Origin: Paracoccus methylarcula
GTDB lineage: Bacteria; Pseudomonadota; Alphaproteobacteria; Rhodobacterales; Rhodobacteraceae
DNA length: 64,000 bases
Direction of reading: 5' to 3'
NCBI RefSeq assembly: GCF_003007735.2
Contig: NZ_PXNQ02000003.1
Location: 124,001 to 188,000 of the forward strand
Part shown: positions 54,887 through 64,000 of the stretch, one piece after another
Numbering within the stretch: position 1 is the stretch's first letter
Layout: each line of letters opens with the position of its first letter
Translations under genes and position numbers: made by a program
Notes under the pieces: generated by a model
Seen by the model: only the letters and a program-made list of their open reading frames with translations
Databases searched by the model: none
Told to the model about the DNA's origin: nothing

Positions 54887-55573
54887 TCAGACGCGATCGA
54901 ACTGATCCTCGACCGCCGCTGCGATCTCACGCCGGATGACGATCCGCAGGTTGCGAGAGAAGCGTTGGCCAAGCTCTCCCTGCAGCTCGCCCTGGATCAT
55001 TTCGCGGATCTGGCTGCGAACGCCCTTGACCTCATCTTCGATGATCGGACCGAAAAGCGATCCAAGCCCGCCGGGCGTCAGCGCCTGTTCCTTGTCCTGC
55101 GCGCTGTCGGACTTGACCAAATCGTCGAGGCGCAGGTCAACCTTCTCTGCGATTCCGCTATCGGAGAACGGTTTGAGTTCTTCTGCCGTCTGCATCTGCT
55201 TTTCCTTTCCTATGTCAGTGACGTCATCCACGGCACCCGCATCCGACGGGTGAGCGTTGCTGCTCTCATCGCTTTGCGATGAAGTGCTTCTTTCGGCAGT
55301 TCTGGAAGAATCCGGTGACTCTTGCGGCGCTGCGACGGGGTTGCCAATATCATCGGGTCGCATGTCGTCAGCGATAGCCGGCGGTTCAGGGAGGGCGGCG
55401 AGCATATCCCGGACCGACGCCTTCTTTCCCGGCCAGAGGCGCTGACCCGGGTTGGCACTCTTGTCCAAGTCGCCGGTCGAGCCGCCATGCGGCAGGTCTG
55501 CCGTCGCCTCGGCGTGATCATTGGAATACCGGGATGCGGCCCGTTTCTGCCGCCTCGACAATTTCATCGCCAA
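54887..55573 (-). CDS. Acidic, largely disordered hypothetical protein (possibly PopZ/DUF2497-like)
   Basis: 228 residues. A short basic N-terminus (MAMKLSRRQKRAAS) is followed by a long Asp/Glu/Ser/Pro-rich, probably disordered middle. A C-terminal helical module (about 175-228, LFGPIIEDEVKGVRSQIREM ... EIAAAVEDQFDRV) follows. That plan resembles the polar organiser PopZ/DUF2497, but I see no diagnostic motif, so this is a guess. It lies upstream of tolC's 3' end on the same strand. Confidence 0.6.
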   Translation of the reverse strand: MAMKLSRRQKRAASRYSNDHAEATADLPHGGSTGDLDKSANPGQRLWPGKKASVRDMLAALPEPPAIADDMRPDDIGNPVAAPQESPDSSRTAERSTSSQSDESSNAHPSDAGAVDDVTDIGKEKQMQTAEELKPFSDSGIAEKVDLRLDDLVKSDSAQDKEQALTPGGLGSLFGPIIEDEVKGVRSQIREMIQGELQGELGQRFSRNLRIVIRREIAAAVEDQFDRV

Positions 55574-55640
55574 CCCGATTCTGCGGGGAACCCCGCCAGT
55601 AACCGTGTTTCAGCCATGGGTCACCCCCATGGCCGAATTG

Positions 55641-57038
55641 TCAGTTGTCGCGGCCGATGGCGCGCAGCACGCGATCCAGGCTTTCGCCCTGCTTGCTGGT
55701 AAAGGGCGCATCGCGCACCGCGTTGTAATATTGGGACGGGTCATATGTGGGAATCCCGAGCTTAAGGTTTTCTACCGTAAGCAGACCCATAGCGGCCAGA
55801 AGTTGATAATGTGCTAATTGCAGATTGGCTTCCGCCGTGATCTTGTCAGCCCGCGCCTCAAGCAGGGACTGTTCGGCGTCCAGCACGTCCAGCGTCGTGC
55901 GGGCACCAAGCTGAGCCTCTTCGCGGACCCCGTCATAGGCTTGCTGGGCGGCGGAAATCTGTTCGTTGATCGATCCGATCTGCGCGCGCGCCACGTCGAT
56001 ATTGGCCCAGGCTGTCCCGACCTGCTGATTGATATCCCTCGCAACGCTCAGAAGCGCGGCCCGGGCCTCGTCCCGCGCGGCCATCGCCTTGCGATGCGCA
56101 GCCGGCAGGCGTCCGCCGGAATAGATGGTCTGGCTCAGTTCCAGTCCGACCGATCCGTTCAGCCGGGTGTCGTAATCGCGGGAGCCCTGAATGATATCGC
56201 GGCCAACACCCGCCTGCGCCGTGCCGGACAGGGTCGGATTGCGTTCCGCTGCCGCCGCGGCCACGCCCAATTCGGCAGCCGCAGCGGATCGCTGCGCCTG
56301 CTTGATCGCCGGGTGGTTCTTTTGCGCGATGGAGCGGGCTGCCTCCAGATTGGCGGGCAGCTTGGGCAGGGGTGGAGGAGCGGATAGCTGGCCGGGTTTC
56401 TTGCCGGTCGAGGCCAGATATTGTTCCCGCGCCACCTCGAGATCGCCTTCGGCGGCGGCCAGGGCTGCCCGCGTCGCAGCCAGCCGGGCCTCGGCCAAGG
56501 ACACATCGGTCACCGTGATCTCACCGACTTCGAAACGATCCTGCGCGGCCTGGCGTTCCTGCCCGATCACCCGGACCGAGTTCTCTTGCAGGGAAACCTG
56601 TTCGGTGGCCCGGCGAACATCGAAGAAGGCCTGGGTCGCCCCAAGGAGCACGTCCTGCTCGACCCCGACCAGCGCCTGCCGGGTCGCCAGAACCTGCTCC
56701 TTGGCGGAATCGATCGCCAATTGCGAGCGCCCCCAATCGTAGAGTGGTATCTCGGCCCGCAGGGCCAGCGCGCTGGAGCGCGTGCTGCCGTGGTTGCCCT
56801 CGATCCGGGAAACCTGATGACTGGCGACCCATTGCAATATCGGCCGAAGCTGGGCCACGGCATTGGCGACATCTTCGTCGGCGGCCCGCAGAACGGCGCG
56901 GTTCTGCTCCATCAGCGCGGAATGACGATAAGCTGAGACCATGGTGTCCGCCAGTGATTGCGCGCCCGCAGGCAATGCGGCAACCACAGACAGCGCCGCA
57001 GCGGCTGCCATGCGTTTGAAACTCGTCAGATGCTTCAC
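55641..57038 (-). CDS. tolC: TolC-family outer-membrane efflux channel
   Basis: 465 residues. It has a signal peptide ([26 protein letters not shown]). Two TolC/OEP repeats of long helical hairpins follow, with family segments [57 protein letters not shown] and [20 protein letters not shown]. It forms the outer-membrane exit duct for type I secretion and RND pumps. The start overlaps the upstream PCMT-like gene by four bases. Confidence 0.93.
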   Translation of the reverse strand: MKHLTSFKRMAAAAALSVVAALPAGAQSLADTMVSAYRHSALMEQNRAVLRAADEDVANAVAQLRPILQWVASHQVSRIEGNHGSTRSSALALRAEIPLYDWGRSQLAIDSAKEQVLATRQALVGVEQDVLLGATQAFFDVRRATEQVSLQENSVRVIGQERQAAQDRFEVGEITVTDVSLAEARLAATRAALAAAEGDLEVAREQYLASTGKKPGQLSAPPPLPKLPANLEAARSIAQKNHPAIKQAQRSAAAAELGVAAAAAERNPTLSGTAQAGVGRDIIQGSRDYDTRLNGSVGLELSQTIYSGGRLPAAHRKAMAARDEARAALLSVARDINQQVGTAWANIDVARAQIGSINEQISAAQQAYDGVREEAQLGARTTLDVLDAEQSLLEARADKITAEANLQLAHYQLLAAMGLLTVENLKLGIPTYDPSQYYNAVRDAPFTSKQGESLDRVLRAIGRDN

Positions 57039-57688
57039 AGGCTGAATCCCCGTTCCTTCGTGAAAGCCTTGAGCACCGGCGCATGCGCATTGAATGCATA
57101 GCGCCAGTTCACCCGGCCGTTCAGGCGATATCCGATTCGGGCCACGCCAAGCGAACCTTCCATGAAGAGGGCACCGATCCGTCCCCCTTCCTTCAACTGC
57201 TCCAGGATGGCCGAGGGCACGTCCTCGACCGCGCCTTCGATCAGGATGACGTCATAGGGACCTTGCCTGGGCTCTCCCTTGGTCAGGTCGCCATGAAGCG
57301 TCGCGACATTGAACACATTCGCGTCGGCAAGCCGTTTCTCGGCCTCGGCCGCCATGGTTTCGTCGTCTTCCACGGCAACGACGGCTTCGGCCATCCGTGC
57401 GACGACCGCGGCGGAATATCCATAGCCGCAGGCCAGATCCAGGACCAGATCACCGGGCTGGATATCCAGCCCGTCCACCAGCTTGGCCAATGTCCGCGGC
57501 TCAAGCATGACCCTGTTTTCACCGATGGCGAGATTCTCGCCCGAATAGGCGACGGCGCGCAGAGGCGCCGGGACGAATTCTTCACGGGGAATCGCCAGCA
57601 TGGCTTCGATCACCGGGAACTTGGTCACATCGTTGGGGCGAACCTGGGTATCCACCATCACGGTGCGGCGCGCGGCAAAATCGGTCAT
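57035..57688 (-). CDS. PCMT-like methyltransferase upstream of tolC
   Basis: 217 residues, related to protein-L-isoaspartate methyltransferases. [20 protein letters not shown] is the SAM motif, and the N-terminus [20 protein letters not shown] replaces the usual region. It differs clearly from the canonical pcm at 52970, so its substrate may differ. It overlaps tolC; this pairing is common in alphaproteobacteria. Confidence 0.87.
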   Translation of the reverse strand: MTDFAARRTVMVDTQVRPNDVTKFPVIEAMLAIPREEFVPAPLRAVAYSGENLAIGENRVMLEPRTLAKLVDGLDIQPGDLVLDLACGYGYSAAVVARMAEAVVAVEDDETMAAEAEKRLADANVFNVATLHGDLTKGEPRQGPYDVILIEGAVEDVPSAILEQLKEGGRIGALFMEGSLGVARIGYRLNGRVNWRYAFNAHAPVLKAFTKERGFSL

Positions 57689-57814
57689 TGTCGGAACCTC
57701 TGCTCGACCTGCTTCTGGGGCTTATTGCCACGTTTCATGTAGGTGAGCAACGGCGGTCATTCCAGTCTTGCGCGGCGCGCAGCGATCCTTTATCCCGAAC
57801 GCACTCTCGACGGC

Positions 57815-57888
57815 GGTGGGTTGGCGGAGTGGTTACGCACCGGATTGCAAATCCGTGAAGACCGGTTCGATTCCGGTACCCACCTCCA
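57815..57888 (+). tRNA. tRNA-Cys (anticodon GCA)
   Basis: A 74-base cloverleaf. The acceptor stem pairs GGTGGGT (57815-57821) with ACCCACC (57878-57884). The anticodon stem-loop is CGGAT-T-GCA-AA-TCCG, reading GCA for cysteine. The T-arm is CCGGTTCGATTCCGG. The discriminator base is U (57885), as cysteine tRNAs require, and CCA is encoded (57886-57888). It sits between the PCMT-like gene and waaA. Confidence 0.95.
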
Positions 57889-57908
57889 GTATCAGCCGAG
57901 GGCTTCCG

Positions 57909-59102
57909 ATGATTTACACCGCAACCTCCCGATTGGCCGAAGCCTTCCTGCGATTGCGCGCGCACCTCGGCGGATCAGGGAACCTGCGCGAGAGGCTTGT
58001 CCTGGATCGGGTGCCCGGCCGTGCCGATATCTGGGTGCATGGCGCTTCGGTGGGCGAGTTGACCTCGGGCCGCCCGGTGATCGAGGCGCTGGCCGCCGAG
58101 TTCGAACTGCAAGTCACCGCGAACAGCGTGACCGGGCGCGACATGGTTGCCGGGTGGGGGCTGCCTGCAAGATTGGCTCCGCTGGACATGCCGGGATCGC
58201 TCAGCCGGTTCCTGGATGCCGTCCAGCCCCGGCTGGCGCTGACGATCGAAGGCGAGTTCTGGCCGTTGCGCTCTCGCGTGCTGGCAGATCGGAACATCGC
58301 GCAGGCGATGATCGGAGCGCGGATGTCCGAGCGGTCGGCGGCCAAATGGAGCCGGTTGCGCAATGTGATCACACCGATGCTGGGACGGATTGCCGCCTTC
58401 TCGGCCCAGGACAGCGGGAGCGAGGCGCGGCTGCGCGGCCTGGGCCTGCCGGATGCGGCGATCCTGCCGCGATTGGACCTAAAACTGCTGTCACCGGCGC
58501 AAGTCGCCCCCCCCGCTGACGATCCCGCGCGTGATCTTGTCCTTCTGGCCGCCTCGACCCATGAAGGCGAGGATGCGCCGATTCTGGACAATTGGCTGGC
58601 GGCACGGGCCGCTCACCCCGGTCTGCGCCTGATTCTCGCGCCACGCCATCCACAGCGCGGCGACGACATCGCGGCGCTGATCGCGGCGCGCGGGCTGGAT
58701 GTCCGGCGGCGCTCCGATGGCGCCCAGGACGCGCCGCTCCTGCTGGCGGATACCCTGGGCGAGATGCCGCGCTGGTATGCGCGGGCGGGAATCTGCCTCG
58801 TCGGCGGGTCGCTGACGGATAATGGCGGCCATACGCCGTGGGAACCCGCAGCCTATCGCTGTGCGATCCTGCATGGCCCGCATATCGCCAATCACGCCGA
58901 CAGCTATGACGCCCTCGCCTCGGCGGGCGGGGCGGTCGAGATCGACGGTGAGACCCTGGCGACCGAGCTGATCCGGCTGGCAGGCGATCGTTCCGCCGCC
59001 CGCAGGATGGGCCAAAACGCCCGGGATGTGCTGACCGAGCGGGCTGGCGATCCGACGGCATTGCTTGCCCGGCTCGGAGAACTTGCCAAAACCGGGCGAT
59101 GA
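57909..59102 (+). CDS. waaA: 3-deoxy-D-manno-octulosonate (Kdo) transferase
   Basis: 397 residues from MIYTATSRLAEAFLRLRAHL. The GT30 N-domain shows WVHGASVGELTSGRPVIEAL, with the conserved GASVGE active-site region, and EGEFWPLRSRVL. The C-domain shows APRHPQRGDDIAAL, LVGGSLTDNGGHTPWEPAAY and HGPHIANHADSYDAL. It adds Kdo to lipid A precursors. The N-terminus is shorter than enteric WaaA and lacks the usual TM anchor. Confidence 0.92.
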   Translation: MIYTATSRLAEAFLRLRAHLGGSGNLRERLVLDRVPGRADIWVHGASVGELTSGRPVIEALAAEFELQVTANSVTGRDMVAGWGLPARLAPLDMPGSLSRFLDAVQPRLALTIEGEFWPLRSRVLADRNIAQAMIGARMSERSAAKWSRLRNVITPMLGRIAAFSAQDSGSEARLRGLGLPDAAILPRLDLKLLSPAQVAPPADDPARDLVLLAASTHEGEDAPILDNWLAARAAHPGLRLILAPRHPQRGDDIAALIAARGLDVRRRSDGAQDAPLLLADTLGEMPRWYARAGICLVGGSLTDNGGHTPWEPAAYRCAILHGPHIANHADSYDALASAGGAVEIDGETLATELIRLAGDRSAARRMGQNARDVLTERAGDPTALLARLGELAKTGR

Positions 59103-59136
59103 CACGATATAGAAGGAACATGAATGAGGTTTTCGC

Positions 59137-59550
59137 ATGATCCGCTATGCGTTGCGCTGTGACAAAGGCCACGATTTCGACGGCTGGTTCCGCTCGTCCG
59201 ACGGTTTCGAGACGATGCGGGATGCCGGCCAGGTCACTTGTGCGCAATGCGGCTCGACCAGCGTGGAGAAGGCGTTGATGACCCCCTCGGTGCCCGTCGA
59301 GCAGAAACGGCCCCTGGACGCTCCGCGCAATCCATCAGAGGCCGCGCTGGAAAAGCTGCGCGAACATATCGAAAAGAATTCCGATTACGTTGGGCTGCGC
59401 TTTGCCGACGAAGCGCGCGCCATGCATGAAGGCGAACGTCCCGGCCGCGCGATTCACGGCGAGGCGAAACCGGAGGATGCCCGAAAGCTGATCGAAGATG
59501 GCGTGCCGGTCGCCCCGTTGCCCTTCATCCCGCGCCAGAAGGCGAATTGA
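59137..59550 (+). CDS. DUF1178 family protein with an FmdB-like zinc ribbon
   Basis: 137 residues. MIRYALRCDKGHDFDGWFRS and CAQCGSTSVEKALM supply two Cys-containing knuckles. The C-terminal half matches DUF1178 (GLRFADEARAMHEGE, RAIHGEAKPEDARKLIEDG). Function unknown. Confidence 0.87.
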   Translation: MIRYALRCDKGHDFDGWFRSSDGFETMRDAGQVTCAQCGSTSVEKALMTPSVPVEQKRPLDAPRNPSEAALEKLREHIEKNSDYVGLRFADEARAMHEGERPGRAIHGEAKPEDARKLIEDGVPVAPLPFIPRQKAN

Positions 59551-59663
59551 CGTCGCATGCGACATGCGGCCACGGGACATGCCGGTTGCATCTCCTCTTG
59601 CGGTTTCCCCTGCTCACTCATAAAAGCCGCGCCGATGGACAAGTCTGAGGCTGGAGGCCCGCA

Positions 59664-60919
59664 ATGCCGCTTCTGGTAATGAAATTCGGCGGCACTTCCG
59701 TGGCCGACCTGGAGCGGATCGGGAATGCCGCCCAGAAGGTTCAGCGCGAGGTCGAGCGCGGCTATGACGTCATCGTAATCGTCAGCGCCATGTCGGGCCG
59801 GACCAACGAACTGGTCGGATGGGTCGAGCAGACCTCGCCGCTATTCGATGCGCGCGAATATGACGCGGTGGTAAGCTCGGGCGAGAACGTGACCGCCGGG
59901 CTGATGGCCCTGACATTGCAGGAAATGGGCGTGCCCGCGCGCAGCTGGCAGGGCTGGCAGGTGCCGATCAACACCACCGACGCCCATTCGGCAGCGCGTT
60001 TCGTGGAGATTCCGCGCGACAATATCGACCGCAAGTTCCAGGAAGCTTCAAGGTCGCCGTAGTGGCGGGTTTCCAGGGGCTGGGACCTGACGGGCGGATC
60101 ACGACCCTGGGGCGTGGCGGCTCGGATACCACCGCCGTCGCCTTTGCCGCCGCCTTCGAGGCCGAGCGCTGCGATATCTATACCGATGTCGATGGCATCT
60201 ATACCACCGATCCGCGCATCACCTCGAAAGCGCGCAAGCTGGAAAAGATCGCCTTCGAGGAAATGCTTGAACTGGCCAGCCTGGGGGCAAAGGTGCTGCA
60301 GACCCGCTCGGTCGAGCTGGCAATGCGCTACAAGGTCCGGCTGCGCGTGCTATCCTCTTTCGAGGATACCGACGAGAATTCCGGCACGCTGGTCTGCGAT
60401 GAGGATGAAATCATGGAATCGAAAGTCGTAAACGGGGTCGCCTATTCGCGGGAAGAGGCCAAGATCACCCTCGTCACCGTCGAGGATCGGCCGGGCATAT
60501 CCGCCGCGATCTTCGCGCCGCTGGCCGATGCCGGCGTGAATGTAGACATGATCGTGCAGAACATATCCGAAAAGGATTATGACGATCACCCCGGATCGGT
60601 GACCGACATGACCTTTTCGGTCCCGGTCAATCAGGTCGAGCGCGCCAAGCGCGCCATGGAAGAAGCACGCGCGGCGGGCCATATCTCATATGACGAATTG
60701 ATCGTGGACACCGAAACCGCCAAGGTCAGTGTCGTCGGTATCGGCATGCGCAGCCATACGGGCGTTGCGGCCCGGATGTTCAAGGCGCTGGCTGATGAAA
60801 ATATCAACATCAAGGTCATCGCCACCAGCGAGATCAAGATTTCGGTGTTGATCGACCGCAAATATATGGAACTCGCGGTGCAGGCGTTGCATGATGCCTT
60901 CGGGCTCGAAGCGGCCTGA
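59664..60919 (+). CDS. lysC: Aspartate kinase (frame broken near 60050)
   Basis: Starts [20 protein letters not shown], the nucleotide-binding KFGGTS motif, with GGAGG upstream. [14 protein letters not shown] follows. The frame breaks after KFQEAS; one extra G gives [20 protein letters not shown] and continues through [18 protein letters not shown] and [15 protein letters not shown] to two ACT regulatory domains ([20 protein letters not shown] ... [16 protein letters not shown]), about 418 residues. It phosphorylates aspartate at the head of the lysine, threonine and methionine pathways and is feedback-regulated. It is upstream of ptsP. Confidence 0.93.
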
Positions 60920-60987
60920 CAACAAACCGGGCGCAAGATCCGGAGAACGGCCCAAAGGGCCATCGCGGCAGAAAAGACAGGGGCGCG

Positions 60988-63233
60988 ATGCCGGACCGTA
61001 ACGAAAGCGATTCACGCAAGCTGCTGAGGCGGCTCAAGGAAATTCTTGCCGCTCCCGGAGGCGGGCAGGACCGGTTGGATCAGATCACCCATCATATCGC
61101 CGATTCGATGGGCACGCAGGTCTGTTCGATCTACCTGTTCCGCGATGCCGAAACGCTGGAGCTCTGCGCCACCGAAGGGCTGCGCAGCGAGGCCGTCCAC
61201 CAGACAAGGCTGCGCTTGGGCGAAGGCCTGGTCGGGCGCGTCGCCCGCACCGGACGTTACGTGAATACCGCCGACGCCCCCTCGGCTCCCGGTTTCCGCT
61301 TCATGCCCGAAACCGGCGAGGAAGTGTTCCCCAGTTTCCTGGGTGTCCCGATCCAGCGCGTGGGCGAGCGGCTCGGGGTGCTGGTCGTCCAGTCGCAGGA
61401 CAAGCGGCTGTTCAGCGATGACGAGGTTTACGGCCTTGAGGTCGTCGCCATGGTGCTGGCCGAGATGACCGAGCTTGGCGCCTTTCAGGGCAGCCAGTCC
61501 GACAGCATGCCCCTGGCCCATCGCTTTCCGCTGATGTTCCGCGGCGGCACCGGACAGGAAGGCGCTGCCGAGGGGCATGTCTGGCTGCATGATCCACGGG
61601 TGGTGATCGCCAATCCGGTCGGCGACGATCCCGAGACGGAACTGCAGCGCCTGCATGACGGCGTGAACCGGCTGCGCGAGACAGTCGATACCATGGTCGC
61701 CGCAGCCGACATGGGGGGCGGCGGCGAACATACCGCCGTGCTGGAAACCTACCGGATGTTCGCCCATTCACGCAGTTGCTGCGCCGGATGGAAGAGGACA
61801 TCAAGCTGGGCCTTTCGGCGGAGGCCGCGATCGAGAAAGAGCAATCCGCCGCGCGTGCGCGGCTGGAGATGTCCGCCGATCCCTATCTGCGCGACCGGCT
61901 GCACGATCTGGATGATCTGTCGAATCGATTGCTGCGGATCCTGACCGGCCAGGGCAGCAATACCGGCGCCGAAATGCCCGACGACCCGATCCTGGTCGCC
62001 CGCAATATCGGCCCGGCGGAACTGCTGGAATATGGCCGCAAGCTGAAGGGCGTGGTGCTGGAAGAGGGCTCGGTCGGCAGCCATGCCGCCATCGTGGCGC
62101 GGGCGCTTGCCATACCGCTGGTCATCCATACCAGCCGCATCACCGCCGAGGCGCTGAACGGCGATCCGATCCTGGTCGATGGGGATCAGGGCATCGTGCA
62201 TCTGCGTCCCGAGGAGAGCGTCGCCGCCGCCTTCCGCGACAACCTTGCCATGCAGGCCGAGGCACAGGACCGCTATGCCAGCCTGCGCAACCTGCCCGCC
62301 ACCGGTACCTGCGGCACGACGATACAGCTTTACATGAATGCCGGGTTGATGGCCGACCTGCCCTCGCTGGAAGGATCGGGCGCCGAGGGCGTGGGGCTGT
62401 TCCGGACCGAATTGCAGTTCCTGATCCGCAACCATGTGCCCCGCCGGGCGGAGCTGGCAAGGCTTTACCGCCATGTCATCGACAGCGCCAAGGGCAAACC
62501 GGTCATGTTCCGCACGCTGGATATCGGTTCGGACAAGGTGCTGCCCTACATGAAGCCACAGGACGAACCAAATCCGGCGATGGGCTGGCGCGCCATCCGC
62601 GTGGGCCTGGACAAGCGCGGCGTGCTGCGGATGCAGTTGCAATCGCTTATCCGCGCTTCGGCGGGATGCCCCCTGCATGTGATGTTCCCCTTCATTTCCG
62701 ATATCACCGAATACGAGGCCGCCTATCGCATCCTGATGCATGAACTGGCCCGCGAACAGCGATTGGGCCATGACATGCCCAGCGATATCCGGGTGGGGGC
62801 GATGCTGGAAACGCCCGCGCTGGCCTTTGCACCCAAGCGATTCTTCGAGATGTGCGACTTCATCTCGATCGGCGGCAACGACCTGAAGCAATTCTTCTTC
62901 GCCGCCGACCGCGAGAACGAGCGTGTACGCCGGCGCTACGATACGCTCAGCGCGTCTTTCCTGATGCTGCTTCGGCAGATCGTCGCGCGCTGCGAAGAGG
63001 CACGCGTGCCGCTCTCTTTCTGCGGCGAGGATGCGGGCCGTCCGATCGAGGCGCTGACATTCGCCGCCCTGGGCATCAGGCGGCTCTCCATGCGCCCGGC
63101 CTCGATCGGGCCGGTCAAGCACCTGATCCGCCGCGTTTCGATCAGCGAATTGCGCCAGGTCATCGATGACGCCCAGGACTCGGGACTGACCAATTTGCGC
63201 CGTCCCATCACCGAATGGCTCGCGCGCCAATAA
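60988..63233 (+). CDS. ptsP: PtsP, enzyme I of the nitrogen phosphotransferase system (frame broken near 61781)
   Basis: A GAF domain occupies about residues 20-165 (GTQVCSIYLFRDAETLELCA, LGEGLVGRVARTGRYVNTAD). The EI domain then carries the phosphohistidine in GSVGSHAAIVARALAIP. The PEP-binding barrel has GVGLFRTELQFL, MLETPALAFAPKRFF and FCGEDAGRPIEALTF. The frame slips after MFAHSRS; one extra G gives WLRRMEEDIKLGLSAEAAIE, for about 748 residues in all. It passes phosphate from PEP to NPr and so links nitrogen status to regulation. Confidence 0.93.
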
Positions 63234-63394
63234 GTGAACCTGCCCCGCTTCCATGCAAAACGACGTCAGGTTATTCTCTTCCAGGCCCACGGCACGGAAA
63301 CTCGCTGGCAGACCAGCGCGTTACCGCCTATACAGCTTGCTGCAATGCGGCGGTGTCCGTATGATAATCAGGTTTTTGGCATCGAAATCCACTC

Positions 63395-64000
63395 ATGAAG
63401 CGCAGACAATTTCTTAATGCCGCCAGTGCGCTGGCTGTCGGAGGCCAGATCGTGGCCACCAAGGCGCAAGCCCAGGGCGGCGCGGCCGAAGGGCCGTCTC
63501 CGATGCCTGATGTCTTCGGATTCGAAGAGGTCGCGGCGCTTGCGGCGGACCGGGCGACGCGCGTCTATACGCAGCCGGTCGCGGAACAGGTCGCAGTTTT
63601 GCCGATCTGAACTACGATCAATATCGGGCAATCCGGTTCCGCCCCGAGATGGATCCGCTGAAGGGGAGCGGAGGATTCGCCCTGGATCTCCTGCCACCGG
63701 GGGCGATCTTCTACGAGCCGGTGAATATCAGCATTGTCCGTAACGGAGTGCCGCAAAAGCTGGGCTTTGATCCGCATATGCTGGAATTCGATCCGTCGCA
63801 TTTCCCCGACGGCGCCGATCTGGAAACCAGGGGCGATATGGGATGGTCGGGATTTCGCCTGCGCACGATGCTGAACAAGCCGGGCGTGATGGACGAATTC
63901 CTGGTCTTCCAGGGCGCCACATATTTCCGCGCCGTGGCGCGGGGGACGCTTTACGGGCTTTCCGGGCGCGGACTCGCCATCAAGACCGGCAGCCCCGATG
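63395..64000 (+). CDS. OpgG/MdoG-family periplasmic glucan biosynthesis protein (partial, frame broken near 63597)
   Basis: Starts MKRRQFLNAASALAVGGQIV, a twin-arginine-like signal. The mature part begins with FGFEEVAALAADRATRVYTQ. The frame hits TGA after AEQVAVLPI; one extra base gives FADLNYDQYRAIRFRPEMDP and continues to the window edge (FLVFQGATYFRAVARGTLYG, LSGRGLAIKTGSPD), matching the N-terminal half of OpgG/OpgD. These proteins make osmoregulated periplasmic glucans. The gene runs past 64000. The TAT-like leader leans to OpgD, but the two cannot be separated here. Confidence 0.82.

Overview
The window is GC-rich, densely coding DNA of an alphaproteobacterium, most likely a Paracoccus-like member of the Rhodobacteraceae. 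The basis is the gene content: a Paracoccus-type sox cluster, an fdsGBA-fdhD-fdsD NAD-linked formate dehydrogenase operon, malyl-CoA lyase of the ethylmalonyl-CoA cycle, metR/metF, ptsP next to lysC, and a recurring intergenic motif (GGATAT..TGAAGAAGAAG) that I associate with this group. The species cannot be fixed from sequence reading alone. It looks chromosomal: housekeeping genes throughout (serS, der, bamB, dapA, valS, waaA, lysC, tRNA-Cys), with no insertion sequence, prophage or CRISPR array.

Layout. 1-5.2 kb: sulfur oxidation, with soxX-Y-Z-A-B-C on the minus strand and soxS-soxR divergent; soxVW are absent. 5.3-10.2 kb: serS converging on the yfgM-bamB-der operon. 10.3-18.9 kb: an RTX-like protein, sodB, dapA, slt, a DMT exporter, an inositol monophosphatase family gene, and metR divergent from metF. 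18.9-25.3 kb: a DUF2235 protein downstream of an ornithine/lysine decarboxylase, an Lrp regulator, and an HxlR regulator divergent from a DUF1428-VOC-GST-hydrolase operon. 25.4-28.5 kb: a TRAP transporter (dctP-Q-M). 28.7-34.7 kb: valS, a HisC-like aminotransferase, a stand-alone Lrp RAM-domain protein and a MATE pump. 35.0-41.8 kb: the fds operon followed by an orphan TupA-like tungstate-binding protein. 42.2-47.5 kb: a nucleoside-recognition membrane protein divergent from an Lrp regulator, a LysR remnant, a GFA protein, and a histidine kinase/FixJ-type regulator/secreted GlcG-HbpS-like trio. 47.7-54.8 kb: a class IV aminotransferase, malyl-CoA lyase, a TIGR02186-TauE pair, and surE-pcm-nlpD. 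54.9-64 kb: an acidic hypothetical, tolC with a second PCMT-like gene, tRNA-Cys, waaA, a DUF1178 gene, lysC, ptsP and the start of an opgG-like gene.

The metabolism fits together. Thiosulfate (Sox) and formate (Fds) would supply electrons. Malyl-CoA lyase supports C2/C1 assimilation. TupA could supply Mo/W to formate dehydrogenase, and the TauE exporter could remove sulfite or other sulfur oxyanions.

Caveat: eleven otherwise intact genes (serS, der, yfgM-like, DMT, decarboxylase, tupA, nucleoside-recognition, malyl-CoA lyase, lysC, ptsP, opgG) each need exactly one extra base to read through. Several are essential, so I treat these breaks as probable sequence or assembly errors, and I annotate each locus as one gene with the break position given.

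Best leads: the kinase-regulator-HbpS trio; the SqrR/BigR-like half-palindrome plus internal terminator at the soxA/soxB junction; the AT-rich patch inside valS; the formate dehydrogenase/orphan TupA pairing; and the palindromic pair of the intergenic repeat.
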